This document shows, piece after piece, positions 7,984 to 15,874 of a stretch of 64,000 nt of DNA. The stretch's first letter is position 1. Each line of letters opens with the position of its first letter. Origin of the DNA: UBA3855 sp964472035 (lineage in GTDB: Bacteria; Bacillota; Clostridia; Oscillospirales; Ruminococcaceae); contig CAYYIT010000001.1 in assembly GCA_964472035.1 (NCBI GenBank), forward strand, positions 1-64,000. Direction: 5' to 3'. A program made the translations under genes and the position numbers. The notes under the pieces are model-generated. The model saw only the letters and a list, made by a program, of their open reading frames with translations. It was not told the origin of the DNA and searched no databases.

Positions 7984-8925
7984 ATGAACGCAAAGACCGC
8001 ACAGCAGATCGAAAACCTCAAGAATCAGACCATCGGAGTTGAGGTTGAAATGAACAGCATCACAAGAGAAAAGGCTGCAAGAATCGCCGCCGATTTCTTC
8101 GGAACACGCCGCTACGAAAGCACAGCAAGCCGCAACGGCTACAGCACCTGGAGTGCTTGGGATGCACAGGGCAGAGAATGGAAATTCCAGAAGGACGTTT
8201 CTATCGCCGGATGCGACAGTGAAAAGTGCGAGCTGGTAACCCCGATTCTGCACTACTCCGACATCGAAACCCTGCAGGAGCTGATCCGCCGTCTTCGTAA
8301 GGCGGGTGCAAAGAGCGACTACACAAGGGGCTGCGGCATCCACGTTCACATCGGGGCAAACGGACACACACCGCAGACACTCCGAAACCTCGCAAACATC
8401 ATGGCAAGCCACGAGGAGCTTCTGATTGAAAGCCTGAAAATCGACAGGGGCAGAACAGCAAGATACTGCCGCACGGTTAATCCGAAGTTCCTCGAACAGC
8501 TCAACAAGAAAAAGCCCACCACCATGGCACAGCTTGCGGACATCTGGTACGGCGCACATGGCTGCGATTACGGCAGAACCCAGCACTACAACAACAGCCG
8601 CTACGCACAGCTCAATTACCATTCGGTTTTCACAAAGGGCACCATTGAATTTCGACTTTTCCAATTCAACAAGCCGGAGAACGGCAAAATGAACGGACTT
8701 CACGCAGGCGAGCTTAAGACCTTCATTCAGCTGGCACTTGCCCTTTCCGAGATGGCAAAGGAAGTGAGAACAGCAAGCCCCAAGAAAAGCACTTCCGAAA
8801 ATAAAAAGTTCCTGATGAGAACATGGCTGATTCGACTGGGCTTTGTCGGGGACGAGTTCAAAACAGCAAGAGAAATTCTGATGCGAAACCTTGAGGGAAA
8901 CGCAGCATGGAGATTCGGAAATTAA
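7984..8925 (+). CDS. Amidoligase family enzyme (glutamine-synthetase-like COOH-NH2 ligase)
   Basis: 313 aa. Motifs of the Amidoligase_2 family are visible in order: GVEVEMN (~18-24), FQKDVSI (~68), CELVTP, CGIHVHIG (~118) and GTIEFRLFQF (~220). The family has a glutamine-synthetase-like fold with paired Glu residues for Mg-ATP and is predicted to join a carboxyl group to an amine, modifying peptides or proteins. The last ~40 residues form a module shared with the 6923 gene. Next to it are a gamma-glutamylcyclotransferase and a zinc-ribbon protein, an association noted for this ligase family in comparative genomics. Substrate unknown. Confidence 0.93.
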   Translation: MNAKTAQQIENLKNQTIGVEVEMNSITREKAARIAADFFGTRRYESTASRNGYSTWSAWDAQGREWKFQKDVSIAGCDSEKCELVTPILHYSDIETLQELIRRLRKAGAKSDYTRGCGIHVHIGANGHTPQTLRNLANIMASHEELLIESLKIDRGRTARYCRTVNPKFLEQLNKKKPTTMAQLADIWYGAHGCDYGRTQHYNNSRYAQLNYHSVFTKGTIEFRLFQFNKPENGKMNGLHAGELKTFIQLALALSEMAKEVRTASPKKSTSENKKFLMRTWLIRLGFVGDEFKTAREILMRNLEGNAAWRFGN

Positions 8926-8944
8926 GGGAACAGCCTTTTACCCC

Positions 8945-8985
8945 TCACGCCGCCTTCGGGCGGCTCTGGGTGGTGAAAGGGTATT
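8945..8985 (+). other. GC-rich hairpin between amidoligase and cyclotransferase
   Basis: GCCGCC-TTCG-GGCGGC forms a strong stem inside the 83-base gap before the cyclotransferase start, without a T-run. It may stabilise or process the mRNA rather than terminate it. Confidence 0.5.
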
Positions 8986-9008
8986 CCTTTCAGAAAGGAA
9001 GAATCAAC

Positions 9009-9473
9009 ATGAAAAAATATTACATTGCCTATGGCTCAAACCTCAATATCGAGCAGATGCGTTATCGCTGCCCCGATGCAAGAATCATCGGCACAAGCGT
9101 GATTCCCGACTATCAATTGCTTTTCAAGGGCAGCAAGACAGGCTCGTACCTCACCATCGAGAAGAAGAAGGGCGGCAGTGTTCCGGTTGCAGTCTGGGAA
9201 GTTTCCGAGCGTGATGAGCTTCGGCTCGATGCCTACGAGGGCTGCCCCAACTTCTACTACAAGACCAATATGCAGCTCACGGTCAAAAGCCACATCACCG
9301 GACGCAAGAAAAAGCTGGGTGCCTTTGTGTACATCATGCATGAAGAGCGTGAGCTGGGCATTCCGAGTGCGGTGTATGTGAGAACCTGTGTTGCAGGCTA
9401 CCGACACTTCGGTTTCGATTTGAAGCACCTGCGGCTTGCGATGGATATCAGTGAGAGAGGTGAATTTGTATGA
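9009..9473 (+). CDS. Gamma-glutamylcyclotransferase-like (AIG2/GGCT) protein
   Basis: 154 aa, starting at the ATG at 9009 (GAAAGGAAG upstream). KYYIAYGSNLNIEQM is the YGSNL substrate-binding loop and LDAYEGCPNFY holds the catalytic Glu of the GGCT fold. The enzymes cyclise gamma-glutamyl groups, releasing 5-oxoproline and freeing the amine partner. Beside an amidoligase it could undo or trim gamma-glutamyl-type linkages. It overlaps the next gene by 4 bases (ATGA). Confidence 0.92.
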   Translation: MKKYYIAYGSNLNIEQMRYRCPDARIIGTSVIPDYQLLFKGSKTGSYLTIEKKKGGSVPVAVWEVSERDELRLDAYEGCPNFYYKTNMQLTVKSHITGRKKKLGAFVYIMHEERELGIPSAVYVRTCVAGYRHFGFDLKHLRLAMDISERGEFV

Positions 9474-9667
9474 AAGAACTGAAAACGGCAATATGTCCGA
9501 AATGCGGACAGGAATACAAGGGTGTGCCTGCCCTTTCCCGTGAGGACAATGCGACACTGATCTGTCCCGACTGCGGCACTCGTGAAGCTTTGGAATTCAT
9601 CGGGGTTTCCGCCGAAGAACAGGAGAAAATCATCAGCATTATCCATAGCCATTACCCCACGGCATAA
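9470..9667 (+). CDS. Small zinc-ribbon protein, 65 aa
   Basis: Two CxxC knuckles, CPKCGQEY and CPDCGTREA, about 22 residues apart, form a zinc ribbon; the C-terminal part (GVSAEEQEKIISIIHSHYP) is helical. ATG at 9470 overlaps the cyclotransferase stop, so it belongs to the amidoligase cassette. Possibly a nucleic-acid- or protein-binding adaptor. Confidence 0.85.
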   Translation: MKELKTAICPKCGQEYKGVPALSREDNATLICPDCGTREALEFIGVSAEEQEKIISIIHSHYPTA

Positions 9668-9671
9668 ACCC

Positions 9672-9775
9672 GCCAGAGCCGCCACGTTGCCCCCTGTCCG
9701 CCGTTTTCCCTTTCTCCGTGGAATGATGCCTTTTGGAAAACGGCGGCACACGGGGGCTGTGTGGGCGGCATTTCG
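9672..9775. repeat. Long imperfect inverted repeat between cassettes
   Basis: The 330-base gap 9668-9997 holds no gene. CCCCCTGTCCGCCGTTTTCC (about 9689-9708) pairs with GGAAAACGGCGGCACACGGGGG (about 9736-9757), flanked by GCCGCCAC and GTGGGCGGC. This gives one long extendable stem. No T-run follows. Comparable GC-rich repeats end other cassettes. Confidence 0.6.
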
Positions 9776-9847
9776 CAATCGGTACACTGGCATATTATAC
9801 ACAATAGAAAGCCTTGATTTTCCTCTATATTCTGTAGTTTTAGCCGC

Positions 9848-9876
9848 TTGATAATAGTCACACTATGCGGTAATAT
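9848..9876 (+). promoter_or_regulatory. Cassette promoter copy c
   Basis: TTGATA (9848-9853), 17-base spacer ending CACTATGCGG, TAATAT (9871-9876). Upstream TATACACAAT lies about 49 bases before the -35. The 120-base leader downstream contains several small hairpins (for example GTGTCCGGTGGACAC) before the AACGAATTACGGAGG start signal. Confidence 0.85.
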
Positions 9877-9997
9877 GTAACTACCGAAAGGGGTGCGGGT
9901 GTCCGGTGGACACCTCTGCCGAAGGCAGAAGCACCGACCGAGGCGACAGCCGAGACCAAAGCCCCACGGAAAACAACGAATTACGGAGGAAAACACC

Positions 9998-10360
9998 ATG
10001 AAAGAAATCAAGATTTTTGAACAGGCAATGCACAAGGACAACGAGTTCTTCAGAACCCACCAGCTGAACCTTACGCTTTTCACCGCCTACCGCCAGCAGA
10101 AGCACACCGGCAACGAGCTGCTCGACTTTTCCGAGGTGGTCTGGGAGGATGACATTGCGGCAATCAGCGAGTTCCTCAAGGCGGAGGGCATCACGGAATT
10201 CACGATTTCAAGCACCTTCAGCAGTCTGATTCAGACCCTTGCAGAATTTGAAAAGCACGGATTCCGCATGAACGGCTTGACCGAGGTCACCGCCAACTAC
10301 ACGGACTTCACCACCGGAAAGCTGAAGGTTGTACCTGCCATCCGCATGAGCCTGAACTAA
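9998..10360 (+). CDS. Uncharacterised cassette protein, 120 aa (DUF7698-like)
   Basis: ATG at 9998 after ACGGAGG. Recognisable segments are MHKDNEFFRTHQLNLTLF, NELLDFSEVVWEDDI, and FTISSTFSSLIQTLAEFEKH. I recall this as a small conserved protein of Firmicute mobile elements (possibly DUF7698), without known activity. It shares its promoter with the DUF3846 gene 57 bases downstream. Confidence 0.75.
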   Translation: MKEIKIFEQAMHKDNEFFRTHQLNLTLFTAYRQQKHTGNELLDFSEVVWEDDIAAISEFLKAEGITEFTISSTFSSLIQTLAEFEKHGFRMNGLTEVTANYTDFTTGKLKVVPAIRMSLN

Positions 10361-10416
10361 GCAACAACGGCACAGCCCCGAAAGGGGCTGAATGCCGAAT
10401 AATAAGGAGAACAAGT

Positions 10417-10785
10417 ATGAAAATTCTTGTAATTGAGCCGGGCAAGCACCCCTACGAAAAGGACATCGAGCATACCCTCGAAAACCTGCAGAGCATTGTC
10501 GGCGGACACATTGAAGCCGTGTATCCCTTTGAAGATGAGGTGGCTCTTGTCTGCAACGAGGAAGCACTCTTTGAACCGGAGCTTCAGTGGAACAGAATCA
10601 TCAATCCCCATATGGTGATTAAGGGTACATTCTTCCTCTGCGGACTGGGAACGGAGGACTTCGCCGATCTGCCAGATGAGCTTCTTGAAAAATACAAAAA
10701 GCACTTCTGGGATATTACCCATTTTATCCCCACACCGAATGGTCTGCTGCCGATTACGGTGCGTGATATTATGCCCACGGAATAA
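10417..10785 (+). CDS. DUF3846 protein, 122 aa
   Basis: MKILVIEPGKHPYEKDI and the following LENLQSIVGGHIEAVYPF are the DUF3846 signature; FFLCGLGTEDFADLPDEL is the conserved C-terminal part. ATG at 10417 with AAGGAG upstream. Such proteins are common on Firmicute and Actinobacterial plasmids and phages; the function is unknown. Confidence 0.85.
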   Translation: MKILVIEPGKHPYEKDIEHTLENLQSIVGGHIEAVYPFEDEVALVCNEEALFEPELQWNRIINPHMVIKGTFFLCGLGTEDFADLPDELLEKYKKHFWDITHFIPTPNGLLPITVRDIMPTE

Positions 10786-10850
10786 CCACTACGTCGCCCC
10801 GTGTGGCAAGACTGTGCCATTGCCGTAAACTTATCCCCAAACGAATACAA

Positions 10851-10886
10851 GCCCCCTGAACGCAACGTGTGCCGTTCTGGGGGCTG
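10851..10886. repeat. Inverted repeat ending the DUF3846 cassette
   Basis: AGCCCCCTGAACG and CGTTCTGGGGGCT pair over 13 positions with one mismatch, in the 304-base gap 10786-11089 that otherwise holds only the next cassette promoter and leader. Confidence 0.6.
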
Positions 10887-10946
10887 TGTCATATATACAC
10901 AATGGTTGAGGTGTATTTTTCGCCTATATTCTGTACATTTAGCCGC

Positions 10947-10975
10947 TTGATAAAAGTCACATTATGCGGTAATAT
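10947..10975 (+). promoter_or_regulatory. Cassette promoter copy d
   Basis: TTGATA (10947-10952), 17-base spacer ending CATTATGCGG, TAATAT (10970-10975). Upstream TATACACAATGG and ATTCTGTACATTTAGCCGC match copies b and c almost exactly. An extra hairpin (GGAAACCCAAAGGAAACGG, then GCACGCTCCGCC...GCGGAGTG) lies in the leader. Confidence 0.85.
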
Positions 10976-11089
10976 GTAACTACGGAAACCCAAAGGAAAC
11001 GGTTTCCGCACGCTCCGCCTAAAGATGCGGAGTGTACCGAAAGGGACAGAAACCCACGGAAAAACAACGAATTTTGGAGGAAAAAGATT

Positions 11090-11425
11090 ATGGTAAGTTA
11101 CGGAGTTGTAAAGGCAAGAGCGATGGCAAGCAAGAGAAACTGGAACGAGGAAGAATACACTTCCAAGGCAATCATCACCTGGGCGGACAGCGAATGGGAA
11201 TACGAACTCGAAATCGACAACGAGGACATGGACGAGGATTTCGAAGCCTGGATTGAAAATCACGCCGAGGAGCTTGCAAGAGAGGACGCCGAGGCAAACG
11301 ACACAACCTTCGAGGAGGTCATCGGAATCAGCTACGAATACGATTACATTGACGATGACGCAGCATTCGACAGGGACTACGAAGCCTACGCAGAGTTTGA
11401 ATGGGAGTGCAGAACGGGGAGATAA
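11090..11425 (+). CDS. Highly acidic cassette protein, 111 aa
   Basis: After a short basic N-terminus (GVVKARAMASKRNW) the protein is strongly acidic (EYELEIDNEDMDEDFEAW; YEYDYIDDDAAFDRDY). Starts at the ATG at 11090 after TTGGAGG. Small acidic phage proteins sometimes act as DNA mimics that block restriction or defence enzymes, but nothing here proves that; no family recognised. It is alone behind its own copy of the cassette promoter. Confidence 0.7.
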   Translation: MVSYGVVKARAMASKRNWNEEEYTSKAIITWADSEWEYELEIDNEDMDEDFEAWIENHAEELAREDAEANDTTFEEVIGISYEYDYIDDDAAFDRDYEAYAEFEWECRTGR

Positions 11426-11599
11426 CCTCCCCAGCACAAGCCCCGCAGCCGCCAACACGGCGGCGTATGAGGGGCAGCCCCGATAACAATGCCCTGCCGA
11501 AAACGGTGGCACAGGTGGCCTTTGTGGGCAAACAGGAGCGTCGATGATATGCACAAATTCAGCCCCTCATCTTTGTCACATTTATTATCCGAAACACCG

Positions 11600-11628
11600 T
11601 TGACTTATCGCCGGAAAGACGGTAATAT
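11600..11628 (+). promoter_or_regulatory. Cassette promoter copy e
   Basis: TTGACT (11600-11605), 17-base spacer ending GAAAGACGG, TAATAT (11623-11628). The upstream leader is diverged from the other copies, though a TATGCACAAA is present near 11548. Confidence 0.8.
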
Positions 11629-11674
11629 ACATTATGCCAAAGGGCAAAAACAACGAAAACACGGAGGTTTTACT

Positions 11675-11899
11675 ATGTGGCATGAAGGAACGATCACAAT
11701 TGGCAGGAGCGTTTTCCAATACTGGGTGAAGCACTACGATGAGCCGAGCCATTTCGGAATCGGAAACGGCAGAATCAGCAAGCTGATGCTGAAACGCAAT
11801 GGCAGAATCGTATACAACTACGACCGTGGCGAGGACACCAAGGCAATCGACAGCGACACCGAAAAGGCACTTGCAATCCTGATTCGGGATTACAATTAA
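11675..11899 (+). CDS. Small cassette protein, 74 aa (DUF7678-like)
   Basis: ATG at 11675 after ACGGAGG. MWHEGTITIGRSVFQYWVKH with FGIGNGRISKLMLKR resembles small Firmicute mobile-element proteins annotated as DUF7678, predicted beta-rich. No function known. Followed by a terminator at 11927. Confidence 0.75.
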   Translation: MWHEGTITIGRSVFQYWVKHYDEPSHFGIGNGRISKLMLKRNGRIVYNYDRGEDTKAIDSDTEKALAILIRDYN

Positions 11900-11926
11900 C
11901 CATATTCTTATCCAAAATATATCGAG

Positions 11927-11954
11927 AAGGCTCTACCGAATGGTGGAGCTTTTC
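11927..11954 (+). terminator. Terminator after the 11675 gene
   Basis: GCTCTACC (11930-11937), loop GAAT, GGTGGAGC (11942-11949), then TTTTC. Confidence 0.6.
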
Positions 11955-12022
11955 TCATATTCATATACTTCACGCTCGCATTTGGTGAGCTTTCATTTTA
12001 TTCAGAGGAAGGAGCAGTTGTG

Positions 12023-12556
12023 ATGAAGAATGATTTCAATATTTCTGATGACGGAAAGTATTATATTATCCATTTCAGAAATGGTGGTTCTTTTCTTGTA
12101 GATGCGTCTGATTTTCCTTTAGTTTCCGAACACACCTGGTTTAAAGGGAAACGAGGATATCCGGTAATGAAAACAAGCAGAAAATCAGCGGGTGGTATGA
12201 AAACCATAACCCTGCACCGTTTTTTGCTTAAACCCAACGATGGTTTTGATGTGGATCACATTTCAGGCAATAAAATGGATAACCGTCGTAGTAATCTGCG
12301 TATTTGTACCCATCAGCAGAATATGTTCAATCAAAAAATGCGAAATACAAATACAAGCGGATATTATGGTGTAAGCTGCATGAAATCCTGTGGCAGGTAT
12401 GAAGCATATATCCATCACAATGGCAAGAAGATATATCTCGGATTGTATGCTACAGCCGAAGAAGCAGCAAAAGTCCGTGATAAAGAAGCCTTGCGTTTAT
12501 TCGGAAAATTTGCACAACTCAACTTTGAGGATACTGCACAGGCGGTGGTAGCTTGA
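12023..12556 (+). CDS. HNH endonuclease with AP2-like DNA-binding domain (homing-type)
   Basis: 177 aa. Residues ~55-110 hold the HNH nuclease core (LHRFLLKPNDGFDVDHISGN, then NRRSNLRICTHQQNMFNQ). Residues ~115-160 (TSGYYGVSCMKSCGRYEAYI, then YLGLYATAEEAAKVRD) form an AP2/ERF-like DNA-binding domain. This pairing is typical of free-standing homing endonucleases in phages. It lies directly upstream of the large terminase and overlaps its TTG start by 4 bases. ATG at 12023 is chosen over the GTG at 12020 because of the AAGGAG spacing. Confidence 0.9.
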   Translation: MKNDFNISDDGKYYIIHFRNGGSFLVDASDFPLVSEHTWFKGKRGYPVMKTSRKSAGGMKTITLHRFLLKPNDGFDVDHISGNKMDNRRSNLRICTHQQNMFNQKMRNTNTSGYYGVSCMKSCGRYEAYIHHNGKKIYLGLYATAEEAAKVRDKEALRLFGKFAQLNFEDTAQAVVA

Positions 12557-14157
12557 GAAAACTAAAGCGATACAAGCCCACTCAATTCATGGCAGAGGGT
12601 TCGAAATATGACAAGAAGGCGGCGGATTATGCCGTCAATTTTATTGAATGCCTGTCCCATACAAAAGGCACATGGGCGGGTGAAAAATTCGAGTTGATCG
12701 ACTGGCAGGAGCAGATCATCCGTGATTTGTTCGGAGTACTGAAACCCAACGGCTACAGGCAGTTTAATACCGCCTACATCGAAATCGGAAAGAAAAATGG
12801 CAAGAGTGAGCTTGCCGCTGCAGTCGCACTTCTACTGACCTGCGGTGATGGTGAGCAGAGAGCTGAAGTTTATGGCTGTGCGTCAGACCGACAGCAAGCC
12901 TCCATCGTATTTGATGTTGCAGCTGATATGGTGAGAATGTGTCCTGCTCTCAATAAACGAGTCAAAATCCTTTCAGCACAGAAAAGAATTGTTTATCTTC
13001 CGACAAACAGCTTTTACCAAGTTCTGTCGGCAGAGGCCTATTCCAAGCACGGCTTCAATATCCATGGTGTGGTAATGGATGAACTTCACAGCCAGCCAAA
13101 TCGAAAGTTATACGATGTCATGACCAAAGGCTCCGGCGACGCAAGAATGCAGCCGCTTTTCTTTTTGATTACAACTGCCGGAACAGATACAAATTCTATC
13201 TGCTATGAGGTACACCAGAAGGCGATGGATATCATCGAGGGCAGAAAAATAGACCCGACCTTTTATCCTGTGATTTACGGTGCAGGAGAAAATGAAGACT
13301 GGACAGATCCGGAGGTGTGGAAAAAATGTAATCCGTCATTAGGTATTACAGTTGGCATCGATAAAGTACAAGCAGCGTGCGATTCGGCACGGCAGAACCC
13401 CGGCGAAGAAAACGCTTTCCGACAGCTGCGACTGAACCAATGGGTAAAGCAGGCTGTCCGCTGGATGCCCATGGAGAAATGGGATGCCTGCAACTTTCCT
13501 TTTGATGCATCGGAATTGGAAGGCCGTGTCTGCTACGGCGGACTTGACCTTTCATCGACTACGGATATTACGGCTTTCGTGCTAGTGTTTCCGCCGATTG
13601 ATGAGGATGATAAATACTATATCCTGCCGTTCTTTTGGTTGCCCGAAGATACACTTCCACTTCGAGTCCGCCGTGACCATGTGCCGTATGATGTGTGGGA
13701 ACGGCAGGGTTATCTACTGACAACCGAGGGCAATGTTGTTCACTATGGTTTTATCGAAAATTTCATCGAAGAACTGGGGCAGCGTTTCAATATCCGTGAA
13801 ATCGCCTTTGACCGTTGGGGTGCCGTGCAGATGAGCCAAAACCTTGAGGGGCTAGGCTTCACGATGGTGCAGTTCGGACAGGGCTACAAGGATATGTCGC
13901 CGCCAACAAAGGAATTGATGCGTCTGACGCTCAACAAGATGATTGCACACGGCGGTCATCCGGTGTTGCGGTGGATGATGGATAACATTTTCATCAAGCG
14001 TGATCCTGCCGGAAATATCAAGCCCGACAAGGAAAAATCCACGGAGAAGATTGACGGTGCGGTGGCACTGATTATGGCTCTTGACCGTGCGGTAAGGTGC
14101 GGTGCTGGGGATTCGGGGGCGAGTATTTATGATGAGAGGGAGATGTTGGTGTTGTAA
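12553..14157 (+). CDS. terL: Terminase large subunit
   Basis: 534 aa, TTG start overlapping the upstream TGA. The ATPase domain has a Walker A-like IEIGKKNGKSELAAAVALLL (~75) and Walker B VVMDELHSQ (~175). The C-terminal nuclease domain has GGLDLSSTTDITAFVLVF (~325, first acidic residue) and a late EKIDGAVALIMALDRAV. It pumps DNA into proheads and cuts it. Length and motifs are those of the Terminase_1-type siphovirus family. It is separated from terS by 9.4 kb. Confidence 0.95.
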   Translation: MRKLKRYKPTQFMAEGSKYDKKAADYAVNFIECLSHTKGTWAGEKFELIDWQEQIIRDLFGVLKPNGYRQFNTAYIEIGKKNGKSELAAAVALLLTCGDGEQRAEVYGCASDRQQASIVFDVAADMVRMCPALNKRVKILSAQKRIVYLPTNSFYQVLSAEAYSKHGFNIHGVVMDELHSQPNRKLYDVMTKGSGDARMQPLFFLITTAGTDTNSICYEVHQKAMDIIEGRKIDPTFYPVIYGAGENEDWTDPEVWKKCNPSLGITVGIDKVQAACDSARQNPGEENAFRQLRLNQWVKQAVRWMPMEKWDACNFPFDASELEGRVCYGGLDLSSTTDITAFVLVFPPIDEDDKYYILPFFWLPEDTLPLRVRRDHVPYDVWERQGYLLTTEGNVVHYGFIENFIEELGQRFNIREIAFDRWGAVQMSQNLEGLGFTMVQFGQGYKDMSPPTKELMRLTLNKMIAHGGHPVLRWMMDNIFIKRDPAGNIKPDKEKSTEKIDGAVALIMALDRAVRCGAGDSGASIYDEREMLVL

Positions 14158-14174
14158 AAATTTACCGAAAGGTC

Positions 14175-14225
14175 TTGACACACATCAGATATTGTGTTAT
14201 AATATTAGATATATCTCCGAGATAT
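14175..14225 (+). promoter_or_regulatory. Strong promoter with palindromic operator candidate
   Basis: TTGACA (14175-14180), 17 bases, TATAAT (14198-14203), followed at the expected transcription start by the palindrome ATATCTCCGAGATAT (14211-14225, perfect except for the centre). A site here would suit autorepression by the ribbon-helix-helix-like product of the next gene. Confidence 0.75.
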
Positions 14226-14248
14226 AAAATAGAAAGGAATTTTATAGT

Positions 14249-14923
14249 ATGGCCAGACAAAAAACAGAAAAGAAACTCATCAGCTTTGTAAAATCTACCT
14301 TAATAAACAGACTGGTTAAGGATGAAGCCGAAAAAGAAAATCGTAGTGAATCAGCAATTATTGAACAGACAATACTTGATAGTTTTCTACCCAAAAACAA
14401 GAACGCAAGATGTATTATTGAAACTTATCTTTATGATGACGAAGGAAGTATTGGTAGCACATTAGCTGCTTTATTTAGCTATAATGCAGCTGGAACAAAC
14501 TGGGCTTCAGTACATGATAATTTTCTACCTCTTGTTCAATTCGCTAAAAGTCAGGAAGTTTTCTGCAATACAACATTAAGTGGCAACGAAGATGAACTGT
14601 ACCATTGTTACTCGCAAATTGAATCGATTATTGATAAACTCAAAAGAATGGCTGGAGATGATTCCGAGCATGAAAAGGACTATTTGCGAGAGGCAGACTG
14701 GGCGAAACATCTTCTACAAGAACTGAAAGAGGAACCTCAGTGCAGTCGCTTAACAAATTTCTATGTGTTAATTTTGAATAACTGGGAAGACTTAAAAGGA
14801 TGGTCGATCACCTATAGATTACTTATGGATTTAGCAATTCTAGAAAAAGGCTGGCGAAATGACTATGAAACTCGAACTGAACTTTTAGAACTCGTTAAAG
14901 CCATCTCCATTGAATGGAATTAA
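14249..14923 (+). CDS. RHH-like N-terminal domain protein, unknown function (independent cargo gene)
   Basis: 224 aa. Residues ~10-48 (KKLISFVKSTLINRLVKDEA, then NRSESAIIEQTILDSFLP) look like a ribbon-helix-helix DNA-binding domain; the remaining ~170 residues are helical with no family I recognise. The gene is more AT-rich than the phage genes around it, has its own consensus promoter and palindrome, and a terminator follows. It sits between terminase and portal, a common place for lysogenic cargo genes. A regulatory or defence role is possible but unproven. Confidence 0.75.
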   Translation: MARQKTEKKLISFVKSTLINRLVKDEAEKENRSESAIIEQTILDSFLPKNKNARCIIETYLYDDEGSIGSTLAALFSYNAAGTNWASVHDNFLPLVQFAKSQEVFCNTTLSGNEDELYHCYSQIESIIDKLKRMAGDDSEHEKDYLREADWAKHLLQELKEEPQCSRLTNFYVLILNNWEDLKGWSITYRLLMDLAILEKGWRNDYETRTELLELVKAISIEWN

Positions 14924-14935
14924 TAATCAATCGAA

Positions 14936-14959
14936 AGTGCCTCTTCGGAGGTTCTTTTC
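14936..14959 (+). terminator. Terminator after the RHH-like gene
   Basis: AGTGCCTC-TTCG-GAGGTTCT stem with a TTTTCT tail; weak but well placed. Confidence 0.5.
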
Positions 14960-15019
14960 TATGCTATGTTACACGTATTTTCCATGAATTTTCTCCATTT
15001 CTTCTGTACATTTAGCCGC

Positions 15020-15048
15020 TTGCTATTATCTACATTATGCGGTAATAT
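15020..15048 (+). promoter_or_regulatory. Cassette promoter copy f
   Basis: TTGCTA (15020-15025), 17-base spacer ending CATTATGCGG, TAATAT (15043-15048). Preceded by TTCTGTACATTTAGCCGC as in copies b-d, with TGTTACACG further upstream. Confidence 0.85.
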
Positions 15049-15094
15049 GGTAGTACCGAAAGGGCAAAGCCCAGAAAAACAGGAGGAAAAGATT

Positions 15095-15859
15095 ATGAAC
15101 ACCAACGAAATTCTGAACGCCATCAGCACGGACGCTGATATGAACACCCTCAAGGAGATCATCCGCACCGCACAGAGAAAAATGAAAGCAATTAAGGCAG
15201 AACATGCCGACAGCCTTGGCAGCAATTACGAAACACATCCATCTTACGCAATGCTCTCCTTCACTCGCTCAAGCTCGACCGGAATTGGACTGTTCGGCAG
15301 CAGCATTCCTCACGAAAATGTGATCAGAATGGTGCTGAAGCGTGGCAGTGAAAGAAGAGTCAACAACGAAAGCTGGTACTGCGGCGAGGACACCATTGCA
15401 AGCGTGGAGATGAGCTACTCACAGTTTGCCGAAGCCATCAGTTCCTTTGGAATCGGAGACGGGGTTCCGGTCACGCTGAAATACACAGAGACAGACGGCA
15501 ACATTCAGCCGCCGAGCATTCCTGATACACGGGATATCATCGAAACCGAGTTTTTACAGCACATCAACAAATGCCGGAAGGATGCGGTTTCAGCAAAGAA
15601 AAAGGCTGAAGCCATTGTGGGCAAACGAACACTGACGAAAGCGGATAAGGAAGAACTGATGGGACTGATGAGCAGCCTTGTGATGGATGTGGGTTCCAAC
15701 ACAGAATTCCTCATTGAACAGTTCCGCAAGCAGATGGACAAAACCATTACCGAGGCAAAGGGTGAGGTTGAAGCATTCACACAGAACCGACTTCACTCCA
15801 TCGCACTTGCAGCACTGCGGAAGAATCCTGAAACACTGCTGCTTGAATCGGAGGAATAA
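15095..15859 (+). CDS. Uncharacterised cassette protein, 254 aa
   Basis: ATG at 15095 after AGGAGG. An N-terminal helix (ILNAISTDADMNTLKEIIRT) is followed by a probable beta-rich region with HPSYAMLSFTRSSSTGIGLF and ASVEMSYSQFAEAISSFG, then a long helical part with MDVGSNTEFLIEQFRKQMDK and EVEAFTQNRLHSIALAAL. I have seen similar proteins in phages, but no function is known to me. It is alone behind its cassette promoter and is followed by a large inverted repeat. Confidence 0.75.
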   Translation: MNTNEILNAISTDADMNTLKEIIRTAQRKMKAIKAEHADSLGSNYETHPSYAMLSFTRSSSTGIGLFGSSIPHENVIRMVLKRGSERRVNNESWYCGEDTIASVEMSYSQFAEAISSFGIGDGVPVTLKYTETDGNIQPPSIPDTRDIIETEFLQHINKCRKDAVSAKKKAEAIVGKRTLTKADKEELMGLMSSLVMDVGSNTEFLIEQFRKQMDKTITEAKGEVEAFTQNRLHSIALAALRKNPETLLLESEE

Positions 15860-15874
15860 CCTCCGATTCTTCCC

